A DNA stretch of 64,000 nucleotides from Chitinophagaceae bacterium (lineage in GTDB: Bacteria; Bacteroidota; Bacteroidia; Chitinophagales; Chitinophagaceae), in contig JADKJX010000007.1 in the NCBI GenBank assembly GCA_016720775.1, forward strand, positions 186,001 to 250,000. The letters run 5' to 3'. Positions 9,200-17,841 of this stretch are shown one piece after another; positions within the stretch are counted from its first letter, which is position 1, and each line of letters begins with the position of its first letter. Made by a program: the position numbers and the translations under genes. The notes beneath the pieces were generated by a model that saw only the letters and a program-made list of their open reading frames with translations, ran no database searches and had not been told where the DNA came from.

Positions 9200-10359
9200 C
9201 TATTTTTTTATCCGGTTGTATTTCTTCAAAACATCGATCACCAGGTTATGCGGCAGTGCATATGCTTTATTGCCATTAATACCTTCCATGGTCTCGGCTG
9301 CTACCATCGCATTGATGATGGCTTCTTCCACTGCCTGTACCGTGGCATTAAATAAAGGATTGATCATATCATTGGGCAACTCATCCAGCTTTGTAAATGC
9401 ACTTCTCTGAAAAGCAGTTGGATTGGCGGTGGAAAAAGCAATGAAGATATCGCCGGAACCATTCTCTCCACGTCCGCCCATCTTACCCACGCCGATGGGA
9501 ACCCTCGCCGCAATTCTTTTTAACTGGTGCGGCAATAAAGGCGCATCGGTCGCCACCACCACAATGATGGAGCCGTCCCCCGGCTGGTAAGAAGGGGGCG
9601 CTTTGAATTCATAATTCATCGTATCCTTCAACTCTCTTCCAACAGGAACACCGGCTATGGAAAAATTATTTTTGCTTCCAAAGTTTGATTGTACCAGCAC
9701 GCCAACCGTATACGTAGAGTCTTTTATTTTTACAATTCTTGATGCGGTACCGGTTCCGCCCTTAAATCCCAGGCACATCATACCTGTGCCCCCACCTACA
9801 TTACCTTCTTTGATGAGACCGCTTTTTGCACTGTCCAATGCTTCAAATGCATTGCTTTCTTTTACATGAAAACCATAAATGTCATTTAAAAAACCATCGT
9901 ATGTTTCTGCAACAACGGGGTAGGTATACCAGAAATCTTCTTTGTACCAACCGGTCTTTACATACCATTTTAAAACAGCATCCCTCACCACGCCTACGCT
10001 GTTTGTATTGGTGATCATGATAGGTCCTTCTAAAAATCCCGACTCGGTGAGCCAGGTGGTTCCGGTCATTTCTCCATTGCCATTCAAAGAATACCAGTTG
10101 GCGTGAACCGGGTTGTTGTTCCTTCCCCTTGGCAGGATGGCGGTAACACCGGTACGTACCGGGCCTTTGCCGCGGATATTTTTCCGCTGCCGGAAATGAT
10201 GGTGCTGTAACCAACTTCCACACCTTGTACATCGGTGATGGCATTGAATTTCCCGGGCGTGCCGTCAAAAGGAATACCGAGATCCCTTGCACGGGGCTTC
10301 TGGGCAAACAGGTTGCTGCAAGACAAAAGCAGCAATACGATCGTTGTTATCTTTTTCAT
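9200..10359 (-). CDS. P1 family (DmpA-like) aminopeptidase, frameshifted
   Basis: Secreted member of the DmpA/L-aminopeptidase D-Ala-esterase family, which are self-processing N-terminal nucleophile hydrolases of small peptides and amides. Residues 1-20 are a signal peptide. RARDLGIPFDGTPG and ITDVQGVEVGYSTI mark the family N-terminus; PGDGSIIVVVATDAPL holds the Gly-Ser autocleavage site with the Ser nucleophile. The frame breaks at about 10180: the run of five A's on the coding strand needs one more to join GSGK to NIRGKGPVRTGVTAILP. Both halves are otherwise intact, so the gene is probably functional and the break an assembly error. Confidence 0.85.
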
Positions 10360-10376
10360 TTAATAAAGATTAAGCA

Positions 10377-11036
10377 TTATTTAATTTCAAACAGTACCAT
10401 GTTTATTTCTTCATTTTCTTTTGCAGAAAAATAAAAAGAACGGCCGGGTTCTATATACAAATACTTTCCGTTTTTTATGGTCGTTGATCTTTTAGTCATT
10501 GTATCATAGCAGGTCACATCATCGCCTGCAACCAGTTCGGCGATCATTGGCCCGTGGTTGCTGATGATCTCTTTATTTAATGACGACCGGGTGATGCGAT
10601 AAGCAATTGCCTTCCCATTATCAAAAAGAACCATTAATGGCAAAGGTTGAATTGGGTCATTGGGTTTATAAGCCGACAATAATTCAATATCAGTAACATG
10701 GAAAGGAACGGTATCGCAATTGCTCACCCGGTGAACCAATGTATCGTTATCAAAAGACCTGTAAGAGGCGTTGCCTGCTTGATTTTTCGCTGTTACCCAG
10801 TCTTTACCTTTAATTTGTGAACATACAGTTGTGTTGGTAAAATAAAGAAAAAGGGAGGGGGTAGCGTGAATGTGAAACTGCGTGGTATCACCCGGTTTTA
10901 TCCGCACATCCAGTAACCTGATGTATTTATTTTCAATCACTTTTTTATGCCTGGGTTCTTTGCTTACAGGTACCTGGGCTGTGGCTGCTGATGAACACAG
11001 CAGCAGAATGGCAACGGGGGAGATTATTTTTTTCAT
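10377..11036 (-). CDS. Secreted cupin-like protein
   Basis: A 219-residue protein with a signal peptide (cut after SSAATAQ). Residues 40-120 resemble a cupin barrel: IKPGDTTQFHIHATPSLFLY supplies two metal-ligand His residues in an HxH arrangement. A second, weaker barrel-like part (IAELVAGDDVTCYD, YLYIEPGRSFYF) suggests a bicupin. It ends 17 bp before the peptidase gene and lies next to another cupin with the same layout (KYIRLLDVRIKPG against ETVRVLDTRIPPG), so the two are likely related by duplication. Enzymatic role unknown. Confidence 0.65.
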   Translation of the reverse strand: MKKIISPVAILLLCSSAATAQVPVSKEPRHKKVIENKYIRLLDVRIKPGDTTQFHIHATPSLFLYFTNTTVCSQIKGKDWVTAKNQAGNASYRSFDNDTLVHRVSNCDTVPFHVTDIELLSAYKPNDPIQPLPLMVLFDNGKAIAYRITRSSLNKEIISNHGPMIAELVAGDDVTCYDTMTKRSTTIKNGKYLYIEPGRSFYFSAKENEEINMVLFEIK

Positions 11037-11043
11037 GATCCGG

Positions 11044-11412
11044 TTAAATGGTTATTGGTTGTTTGATTTCCACACTGATCACGTGCAGCTCATTTTCCCC
11101 GGTATTTTTTAATGAATGAGGCGCCAGTGGTCCGCTCCACAATGCAGTGCCAGGCACGGGTACTTTCGTCATCGTTCTTGAATCAACTGATACATTGCCA
11201 TCGGCATCACAGCGTATGAAATCACTCCAGCTTAAGATGTACAATGATGCCGGGTTTTGATGCGTATGTACATTGGTTTGTTCACCGGGAGGGATCCGGG
11301 TATCCAGCACACGTACGGTCTCATTTTCAAAAAGCAGCCTGTGATGCTGCGGTGCAGCAATGAGCGCATCCAGTTCGGGTGGCCATTGAGTTGTATTTTT
11401 TTCTTCGCTCAT
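11044..11412 (-). CDS. Small cytoplasmic cupin protein
   Basis: A 122-residue single-domain cupin without a signal peptide. VHTHQNPASLYIL carries the HxH pair of cupin motif 1 and APHSLKNTGENELHVISVE the His of motif 2, so it can probably bind a metal. The start MSEEKNT is short and hydrophilic, like the starts of the nearby DUF6090 genes. It lies between a secreted cupin (7 bp away) and a DUF1624 gene (15 bp away) in a tightly packed minus-strand run. Substrate unknown. Confidence 0.75.
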   Translation of the reverse strand: MSEEKNTTQWPPELDALIAAPQHHRLLFENETVRVLDTRIPPGEQTNVHTHQNPASLYILSWSDFIRCDADGNVSVDSRTMTKVPVPGTALWSGPLAPHSLKNTGENELHVISVEIKQPITI

Positions 11413-11427
11413 ATTTTCCAGGTGAAT

Positions 11428-12618
11428 TTATAAATAGCTCAGCCACCATTTTTCCTTGTGTGATTGCTTATAACGGTCGTACCATTTGCATAACGGGAAT
11501 AAAGCGACCACGATGCCGATCCATACCAGCCACACTACCGTCAAAGAAAAACCATAGCCCTTTAATGTTTGGGTGAACCAAAGCGGTTCTTTTAGCAGCC
11601 AGAGTCTCCAGCTAAAATCTGTGAACAGGACAGAAGCTGCTATCGTTAAGATATGGATCAGGTAAATATGTATGAGGTAATAAAACATGGGCACCCTGCC
11701 ATATACAGAAATGATCCTGGATACGGCACCTCTGGCATTTTCTGTAAAGGCGAGAAAAAGAATGGCGGGGCCAAGCGTCATTAATGTGTACAGTAAAGAT
11801 GGCGGATACTTGGTGGCTTTAATAAATGAGAGAAAAGTATAAAAGCCTGAGGGCTGGCTGCTCCAATGAGAAGGATCGCCGTATATATTTATAAACCGTA
11901 TCACTATAAACAAGGCAATGGCAGAAAGCCCGATGCCGAGCAGCCATTTTTTTCTTTTCTCCGGTGTGAAAGCAGGGGAATATAAAATACCAAAGCAATA
12001 TCCAAGGGCAATAATGCCTATCCAGGGTATTACCGGGTAACCCACTAATACATTATGTCCCTGCCAGGAGAAGAAACCCATTTCATGCAAAAGTGACCAG
12101 CCAAAACCGGGTAATGTATTTCCCGGCACATGTGTACTGTCGAGCAGGTTGTGCCCGATCACCAGTGCAAATCCAATAGCGAGTATATATTTAACCGGTA
12201 AATAAATCAGGCCAGCCAATGCGATCATGCTTACACCCAGGGCCCAGATGGTGATGAAATAGATATTGTGGAAAAAGATATCGAAGTTCCAGCCAAAGTT
12301 TACCACTACCAGTTCCAGGAAGATCAGCCACAAACCACGGGTAAATAAAAACCTGGACAATTCTTTCTTTGTTTTGCGGCGGCTCATGAAAGAAGCGGAA
12401 GTGCCAGCCAGGAACATGAATACCGGTGCACAAAAATGGGTGATCCAACGGGTAAAGAAGATGGCGCCATTCGTTTTATCCAGGTCCAGGGGATCGAACA
12501 TAAATGAATCTGCATGAAAATAATCACGAACGTGATCCAATGCCATGATGATCATAACTAATCCACGGAGCAGGTCGATGGATTCAATTCTTTTTGGTGC
12601 AGTGAGTGATGGTTGCAT
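11428..12618 (-). CDS. DUF1624/HGSNAT-like membrane acyltransferase family protein
   Basis: A 396-residue integral membrane protein with about ten hydrophobic helices. The N-terminus RIESIDLLRGLVMIIMALDH is the family signature of heparan-alpha-glucosaminide N-acetyltransferase-like (DUF1624) proteins, which move acyl groups across membranes, with the His of ALDHVRDY as a likely functional residue. FFTRWITHFCAPVFMFLAG is also typical. It belongs to the same co-directional cluster as the DUF418 protein at 19454, a distant relative. The acceptor is unknown. Confidence 0.8.
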   Translation of the reverse strand: MQPSLTAPKRIESIDLLRGLVMIIMALDHVRDYFHADSFMFDPLDLDKTNGAIFFTRWITHFCAPVFMFLAGTSASFMSRRKTKKELSRFLFTRGLWLIFLELVVVNFGWNFDIFFHNIYFITIWALGVSMIALAGLIYLPVKYILAIGFALVIGHNLLDSTHVPGNTLPGFGWSLLHEMGFFSWQGHNVLVGYPVIPWIGIIALGYCFGILYSPAFTPEKRKKWLLGIGLSAIALFIVIRFINIYGDPSHWSSQPSGFYTFLSFIKATKYPPSLLYTLMTLGPAILFLAFTENARGAVSRIISVYGRVPMFYYLIHIYLIHILTIAASVLFTDFSWRLWLLKEPLWFTQTLKGYGFSLTVVWLVWIGIVVALFPLCKWYDRYKQSHKEKWWLSYL

Positions 12619-12628
12619 GGTTATATTT

Positions 12629-13543
12629 TTATTCGAGGTGATATTCTTTTTTAAGATCGTTTATGAGTTCGTTTGCGAGCACCCGGGCTTTTTCCCAATT
12701 CCCATTCATGGCAAAACGCAGGTTCCTTTGCTGTATAACTACCATGTTCAACAGCTCGTTTATTTTTTCCCGCTTATTTTCAAGAGATGTACTTTTAAAA
12801 GAAAAAAAACTTTCTTTGGTTTCAACCGACATGGTATCGAGTGACGCTAAAAAATGCTTTGATAATTCATGGTGAAGCCCCGGTTCAATGATGGAGCTGA
12901 CCTGTGTCAAAAGCATATTCCCACGGACCTTGTTGGCCTCTGCTTCTGAAGTGATGTCATTTACAACAGCATCATATTGTAGAAGTTTTCTCAGCAGCTT
13001 ATCATTTTTAAAATAACGAAGCCCCCCGGTATTTTTGATCTGTTCAAATGTGTTCCGGTTCCAGGAGATAGGAACCGTCCAATAGGTAAACCTTGTATAA
13101 AAAGAGAATTCAGCCGCATTCCGGCCTTCCAGCAACATTGTGTTAATTTTCAACAGGCTGTCGGCAACTGAAATATATAATCTCGCAGATCTTCCCTGCC
13201 TGTTAATGGCTGTAGTGTCATCTTGCAGGTCCAGCATCAATGATCTTGAAAATTCTTTTGCCCGGTCTTGTTCCACTACATGCTCCCGGATATTCTCTGC
13301 CAGGAATCCAAGGAACACGGCAAGGAACAGCATCAGGAATTCCAGCAGGTATTCGCCCCATTTCTTTTTATGGGTTACGTGGTGGGGGTGTTTGTGTACT
13401 TCCATTTCTTGTTCGGTTTGTAGTTTGGGGTTTGTGGTTTGAGGTTGTACTGGTTCAGCAGTCTCCAATCCGGGGATAGCAGTTCCCCCTGCAGGGATAT
13501 TCTCAGCCGTTTTTTCTTCTGTATTTTTATTTTCTTCACTCAT
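12629..13543 (-). CDS. DUF6090 family protein, paralogue 1
   Basis: A 304-residue protein. The Pro/Thr/Gln-rich cytoplasmic tail (1-48) includes a heptad DNA repeat (13416-13447) encoding QTTNPKLQTEQ. Then come the His-rich motif EVHKHPHHVTHKKKW, one membrane helix (LLEFLMLFLAVFLGFLAE), and a mostly helical external domain with the family motif FEQIKNTGGLRYFKND and the C-terminus LKKEYHLE. DUF6090 has no known function. Its ATG overlaps the stop of paralogue 2 by 8 bp, so cotranslation is likely. Confidence 0.82.
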   Translation of the reverse strand: MSEENKNTEEKTAENIPAGGTAIPGLETAEPVQPQTTNPKLQTEQEMEVHKHPHHVTHKKKWGEYLLEFLMLFLAVFLGFLAENIREHVVEQDRAKEFSRSLMLDLQDDTTAINRQGRSARLYISVADSLLKINTMLLEGRNAAEFSFYTRFTYWTVPISWNRNTFEQIKNTGGLRYFKNDKLLRKLLQYDAVVNDITSEAEANKVRGNMLLTQVSSIIEPGLHHELSKHFLASLDTMSVETKESFFSFKSTSLENKREKINELLNMVVIQQRNLRFAMNGNWEKARVLANELINDLKKEYHLE

Positions 13544-14432
13544 ATTCTTGCAGGTGATATTCTTTTCTGATAGTGGAATCCAGTTTAACAGCCATCCCGA
13601 TTGCCGTTTTTACATTTAGATTAAACCATTCAGCAACTGTTGCATACTGTTCACAAAGATTGGCAAGCCGCTGTACCTTGTCTTTATCTGTGCTTATAAA
13701 ATAAGGCGGCGGGGGTAATTGAACAGAAGTTTTTCTCCCGTAAAATCCTTGCAGGAACTTCCTGAAAACGGATGATTTAAAAATGCCCGTCCCCGTTTCG
13801 TTCAGTTGCTTCCATTGAGGAAGGACAGCCATATCCTGCATATTTTCCACGAAATTTCTTACAAACCCGTCGTAATCCATGATCATACCAGAAACTTTTT
13901 TATTTCGCACCAGCCGGAAATTACCTGAATTTTTCAATTGATTTATTGTCCGGTCAGAGTAATTCCATTTATTGTAAAAACTCTGGTAAACAGAATGCTG
14001 ATAAATGTTCAATGCCTTTTCGGGAGACCTCATATCTCCCTGTCACAGGGGAATCAGTGAGTCGATATGTTGAATGATCAGTGAAAATGTCTGGTGCACC
14101 GCATTTGATTTGGCCGTATCGGACCCGAGGTCACTCAGCATGCTGTTCATGAATTCCTTTTCACGCTGATGTTCTACAATATGCTCCCGCTGGTTTTCTG
14201 CCACAAAGCCAAGGAACACGGCAAGAAATAACATTAGGAATTCGAGCAGGTATTCTCCCCATTTCTTTTTGTGGGTTACGTGGTGAGGGTGTTTGTGTAC
14301 TTCCATGTTATCGTTTGAATCGTTTAAGCCGTTTAATTCGTTTAAAGGTTGCTCCCCGTTTTCAGGCACAGCGGTTTCATCAGGCATATTTTCTACCGGT
14401 TGCTCTTCTGTATTTTTATTTTCTTCACTCAT
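13536..14432 (-). pseudogene. DUF6090 family protein, paralogue 2, with in-frame TGA
   Basis: Same layout as its neighbours: MSEENKNTE start, a 9-bp repeat tract (14313-14350), EVHKHPHHVTHKKKW, a membrane helix, then the external domain with INQLKNSGNFRLV and the C-terminus RKEYHLQEYE. The frame is interrupted by TGA at 14043-14045, between IDSLIPL and QGDMRSPEKAL; both sides are in the same frame and align with the family. This could be a nonsense mutation or a base-call error. Nothing suggests recoding. It overlaps both neighbouring paralogues by 8 bp. Confidence 0.75.
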
Positions 14433-15387
14433 CTTTTATGGAATAGTTGTTTCTCAAAAACGCTAATATTTTATGATTGGTAATGATATAATTATTCATC
14501 TGAAGTGTTCGGCTTGATACCATCATCTGTTTATAGAACAAGATCATGTTAGATGCCTCAACCCGGTCTAATGAAGGAATATTCAGGATCTTGCTTTCTA
14601 TATTCCGGTTACTTTGCCGGTAATTATTTATCACATTAAGAATAACAGGAGTTGTATCCTGCTTCCGGAGAGTGTCTATCCAGCTCCAGTCATAATATTT
14701 CAGCATGAATGGCTTAATGGGATTGGCGAAATACTGGTACTCCTGTTCGTTCCGGGTACGTACATCATTTATGTTAACGCTGATATCTCCAAGCAGCTTT
14801 TGCAAAGCAATGCTTTTAAAATAGCGGAGTGAACCGGAATTCCGGAGCTGGCTGAGAATGCCATCCTTTGGCTCAAAGGAATAAGTGTTTATCAGGTAAA
14901 GACTGATGGTGCAGGCAGGATAGAATTTTTTTGGCAGGTTGCTTAATGAGCTGTCCTTAAAATAGCTGCTCAAATAATCCATGTCTTTTTCTTTTTCCAG
15001 CCGCCTGGCTAATTTATTGGCAACGGCTGCAGAGTCATCCAGTAATTCAGAATACAATGCTTTGGCAAATTCTTTTTCCCGTTGATGCTCTATTACATGC
15101 TCTAACTTATATTCTGCCAGAAACCCGCAAAACACAGCCAGGAACAGCATTAAAAATTCCCAGAAATATTCTTTCCATGTTTTCTTTCCGTGGACAGGGT
15201 GGGTGTGGTGATGAACTTCCATGTTAGCGTTTAATTCGTTTGGATCATTTAAATCGTTTAAAGGTTGTTCGGCAGCAGGAACATTTTTATCAGCCTGTTC
15301 TTCCATGAACGATGAACCATCATCCATGAACTGCTCTTTGTCTTCTGCCGGTTGCTCCGGTTCAGTATTTTTATTTTCTTCGCTCAT
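14425..15387 (-). CDS. DUF6090 family protein, paralogue 3
   Basis: A 320-residue family member: acidic tail with an Asn/Leu repeat (LNDLNDPNELN, from a 9-bp DNA repeat at 15229-15266), a variant His motif EVHHHTHPVHGKKTW, one membrane helix (FLMLFLAVFCGFLAEYK), then a helical external domain with ILSQLRNSGSLRYFKS. Its C-terminus is more diverged than in the others (LRNNYSIKDE). Its stop overlaps the start of paralogue 2; it begins 11 bp after the amidohydrolase gene. Confidence 0.8.
   Translation of the reverse strand: MSEENKNTEPEQPAEDKEQFMDDGSSFMEEQADKNVPAAEQPLNDLNDPNELNANMEVHHHTHPVHGKKTWKEYFWEFLMLFLAVFCGFLAEYKLEHVIEHQREKEFAKALYSELLDDSAAVANKLARRLEKEKDMDYLSSYFKDSSLSNLPKKFYPACTISLYLINTYSFEPKDGILSQLRNSGSLRYFKSIALQKLLGDISVNINDVRTRNEQEYQYFANPIKPFMLKYYDWSWIDTLRKQDTTPVILNVINNYRQSNRNIESKILNIPSLDRVEASNMILFYKQMMVSSRTLQMNNYIITNHKILAFLRNNYSIKDE
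15229..15266. repeat. 9-bp (three-codon) repeat tract in DUF6090 tail
   Basis: Four degenerate 9-bp units of the type GTTTAATTC/GTTTGGATC followed by GTTTAAAGG. An equivalent tract is at 14313-14350 in paralogue 2, and a shorter one at 17692-17726 in paralogue 4. On the coding strand the units give Leu-Asn-Asp/Glu type triplets. Because the unit is a whole number of codons, copy number can change without breaking the frame. Confidence 0.65.
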
Positions 15388-15398
15388 AAGATCTGTTA

Positions 15399-16829
15399 TC
15401 AGTATAACCCTACTTTACCTTTTACTGATTCGAATAATTTTTTAGAATCGAAACCTATACCATTCTTAAAAACGGTTTCTGTATTTCTTACTGCTTTGAT
15501 GTCTTTCAACGGATCGCCGTTGATCAATACCAGGTCGGCCCGTTTGCCAATTTCAATACTGCCGATCTCTTTATCACGGCCAAGGTATTCGGCTGCATTG
15601 AGCGAACATACTTTTACGGCTTGTGAAAAACTAAAACCGGCTTCCACCAGTAATTCCAGTGAATGCTGGTCGGCATAACCGGGTATCACACGCCCGGCAC
15701 CGGTTGGATCAACGCCGGCCATCAATCTTCCGCCCATATCCACGAATTGTTTTTCCCAGGCCATTTCTTTTTTGAACAGGGCCGCAGATGCTGAATCTTT
15801 TCCAACAAAACTGTTATATACTTTTTCAACTGTTTCTTTAACGGGAGCTACTACGGCACTATCGCCGCCACCGGGAAAAATCTCCCTGCTGCTGTAGGGC
15901 TCAAACACAGGTAATGTTGAAGTAACCGAAACATTCTTTGAGATGAGAAAACGCATCAGGTCTTTCATGGCTTCACTTTTCACATCCAGTTTCATCAATG
16001 ATTGTGTTCCCGATGTACAAACATTCTCTTTTTTATCCGAAACAAAATCGGTGCTTACCATAAAACCATGTTCCAGGTTATCAATCCCTATCTCTGCTGC
16101 TTCACGATAAGTAATGGAACAGAGATGGCCGGTTACTTTCATTTTATTTTTATGTGCGATGGAAACCACTTCTTTCAGGTCTTCTTTGGTAATGTTCATG
16201 TAGGCTTTGAAAGAAGTGCAGCCCATACTCATCCAGTAGTTCACTCCTTTGGTGGCTTCATCTGTGTTTTTGATGAACATCATTTCAGGTATGGGTAAGG
16301 ATTCTCTTTCTACATAAGGAGCAGTAACATCAATATCGGGTCCAACCATTTTTCCTTCGGCGATCCATTTTTTTACATTCAGGTCGGTTTGAGCTTCCAC
16401 CGTACCGCCAGTCCGCATGGTGGTTACGCCGCCGGCCAGGTAAAGCCGGGGAAACGAAAAGGGCATGGCCAAACCCAGGTAATAAGGGGCCACCCGTTCA
16501 CCATAGAACAAATGCTCATGCATCATTACCATGCCGGGGATGAGGGTCTTGCCGTTGCATTCAATGATCTTAGCAGTTGCAGGAACAGTAAGCTGCCCTG
16601 AGTTTCCCATCATTGTGATCTGTCCTTTTATGATGACCAGGGTCTGATCCGTTTTTGCCGGGCCGCCCTTGCCATCAACTATGTTCACATGGATCAATGC
16701 AAGTGTATCAGCATTAACAGAAACGAATTGTTTGACCAGCGGGGTCAGTTCCTGTGCAGGACTTTGTTTGCAAAACAAAAACAGAAGTGAAAACAGCAGA
16801 ATGGATGAACAGGGTATTCTTATTTTCAT
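15399..16829 (-). CDS. Secreted amidohydrolase family metalloenzyme
   Basis: A 476-residue enzyme with a signal peptide (cut near KQSPAQE). The composite beta domain at both ends (LIHVNIVDGKGGP; ADLVLINGDPLKDI) and a TIM-barrel core fit the imidazolonepropionase/prolidase-like amidohydrolases. Metal ligands: HEH in PGMVMMHEHLFY, a candidate carbamylated Lys in SFKAYMN, His in VTGHLCS and in NLEHGF, and Asp in AGVDPTG. Likely substrates are cyclic amides or N-acyl/dipeptide bonds, but this cannot be settled. It sits between DUF6090 paralogues 3 and 4. Confidence 0.85.
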   Translation of the reverse strand: MKIRIPCSSILLFSLLFLFCKQSPAQELTPLVKQFVSVNADTLALIHVNIVDGKGGPAKTDQTLVIIKGQITMMGNSGQLTVPATAKIIECNGKTLIPGMVMMHEHLFYGERVAPYYLGLAMPFSFPRLYLAGGVTTMRTGGTVEAQTDLNVKKWIAEGKMVGPDIDVTAPYVERESLPIPEMMFIKNTDEATKGVNYWMSMGCTSFKAYMNITKEDLKEVVSIAHKNKMKVTGHLCSITYREAAEIGIDNLEHGFMVSTDFVSDKKENVCTSGTQSLMKLDVKSEAMKDLMRFLISKNVSVTSTLPVFEPYSSREIFPGGGDSAVVAPVKETVEKVYNSFVGKDSASAALFKKEMAWEKQFVDMGGRLMAGVDPTGAGRVIPGYADQHSLELLVEAGFSFSQAVKVCSLNAAEYLGRDKEIGSIEIGKRADLVLINGDPLKDIKAVRNTETVFKNGIGFDSKKLFESVKGKVGLY

Positions 16830-16852
16830 AAAAAGTTTTTAATGGGTGCAAT

Positions 16853-16936
16853 TTATTTTTTTAAATAGCTATATAAGAATGCGGCAGCAAATCCAACGAT
16901 CAAATAAATGACAAACCTGATGATGCGATGCTTCAT
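16853..16936 (-). CDS. Tiny single-helix membrane peptide (27 aa)
   Basis: ATG at 16936 opens a 27-codon frame ending in TAA: a basic N-terminus (MKHRIIR), a continuous hydrophobic stretch (FVIYLIVGFAAAFLYSY) and a Lys-Lys-Lys-type end. This is the plan of a small transmembrane peptide with the N-terminus inside. It starts 10 bp after the stop of DUF6090 paralogue 4 and ends 23 bp before the amidohydrolase start, so it would be cotranscribed. No homologue is recalled; it could be spurious. Confidence 0.45.
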   Translation of the reverse strand: MKHRIIRFVIYLIVGFAAAFLYSYLKK

Positions 16937-16946
16937 ATTATTTTGT

Positions 16947-17825
16947 TTAGTCGAGGTGATATTCTTTTTTCAGTAACGCTATCAGGTCGTCTGCTTTCTT
17001 ATTTAAGATCCTAAGCCTGCTTTTAATTAAGAAATTACTGCCCTTGATCTGGTGGATACAAAAGGCAAGGTCCTGGAAAAGATCTGGGTCGTATGACCGC
17101 AGGGCTGGATTATCAGCGGGCCTGCTGATGCCATCAAGGGTGACCATTTTATCAAATACAAAAACATTGAATATTCTGGATAATAAAGGGTCTGCCGCTC
17201 TTCTTTCAATACGGTCATCATCCTGGTTAACTTCCATGTATTCTACAAATTTCTGGTATGACATCATACTATCCGCTGCCTGCCGGCTCCTTATCAATCG
17301 TAATGCTCCTGAATTTTTTAACTGCATAATGGTTCTGTCATTACTTTGAAACCGGCTCGTTCTGATGAGCGAACGGCCTAAAAAATAGAGATCATTTTCA
17401 TGCCCTTTAACTGTTTGTGAACTTAACAAAGCCGTCAATGAATCTAATTGCTTTCCTTTTAAGTCACGAAAAACCAGGTTTTTCCTGATGGTGGCTGTAT
17501 CTGTTTTCAGATCTTCAATGAACGATTCGATGAATTGCTTCTCCTTTTCTTTCTCTACCTGGTGTTCCCTGAAATTTTCAGCCAAAAAACCAAGGAAAAC
17601 AGCCAAAAAAAGCATGGAGAATTCCAGCAGGTATTCTCCCCATTTCTTTTTGTGCATTACGTGGTGTGGGTGTTTGTGTACTTCCATTGTTTCGTTTGAA
17701 GGGGTTAAGTCGTTTAGGGGTTGTCCGGCATCAATGCTGTTTTCATCTTCAGGCTTTTCCAGAAACGATGAATGATCAGCTATCAACTGGTCTTTGTTTT
17801 CTTCTATGTTTTTATTTTCTTCCAT
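16947..17825 (-). CDS. DUF6090 family protein, paralogue 4
   Basis: A 292-residue member with an acidic tail, EVHKHPHHVMHKKKW, a membrane helix (LLEFSMLFLAVFLGFLAE), and an external helical domain containing RTIMQLKNSGALRLIRSRQA and the ending LLKKEYHLD. The DNA around the His motif and helix is nearly the same as in paralogues 1 and 2, while the external domain is much more diverged. This suggests local gene conversion or strong selection on the membrane part. It lies 16 bp downstream of the beta-lactamase-fold gene. Confidence 0.82.
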   Translation of the reverse strand: MEENKNIEENKDQLIADHSSFLEKPEDENSIDAGQPLNDLTPSNETMEVHKHPHHVMHKKKWGEYLLEFSMLFLAVFLGFLAENFREHQVEKEKEKQFIESFIEDLKTDTATIRKNLVFRDLKGKQLDSLTALLSSQTVKGHENDLYFLGRSLIRTSRFQSNDRTIMQLKNSGALRLIRSRQAADSMMSYQKFVEYMEVNQDDDRIERRAADPLLSRIFNVFVFDKMVTLDGISRPADNPALRSYDPDLFQDLAFCIHQIKGSNFLIKSRLRILNKKADDLIALLKKEYHLD

Positions 17826-17841
17826 ATGCTGTTCCCAGGTA

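Noticed and set aside
14031..14057. In-frame TGA in a DUF6090 gene as a selenocysteine or recoding site
   Set aside because: No Cys or Sec-type context in the family at this place, no SECIS-like hairpin recognised, and paralogues have ordinary residues; mutation or error is simpler.
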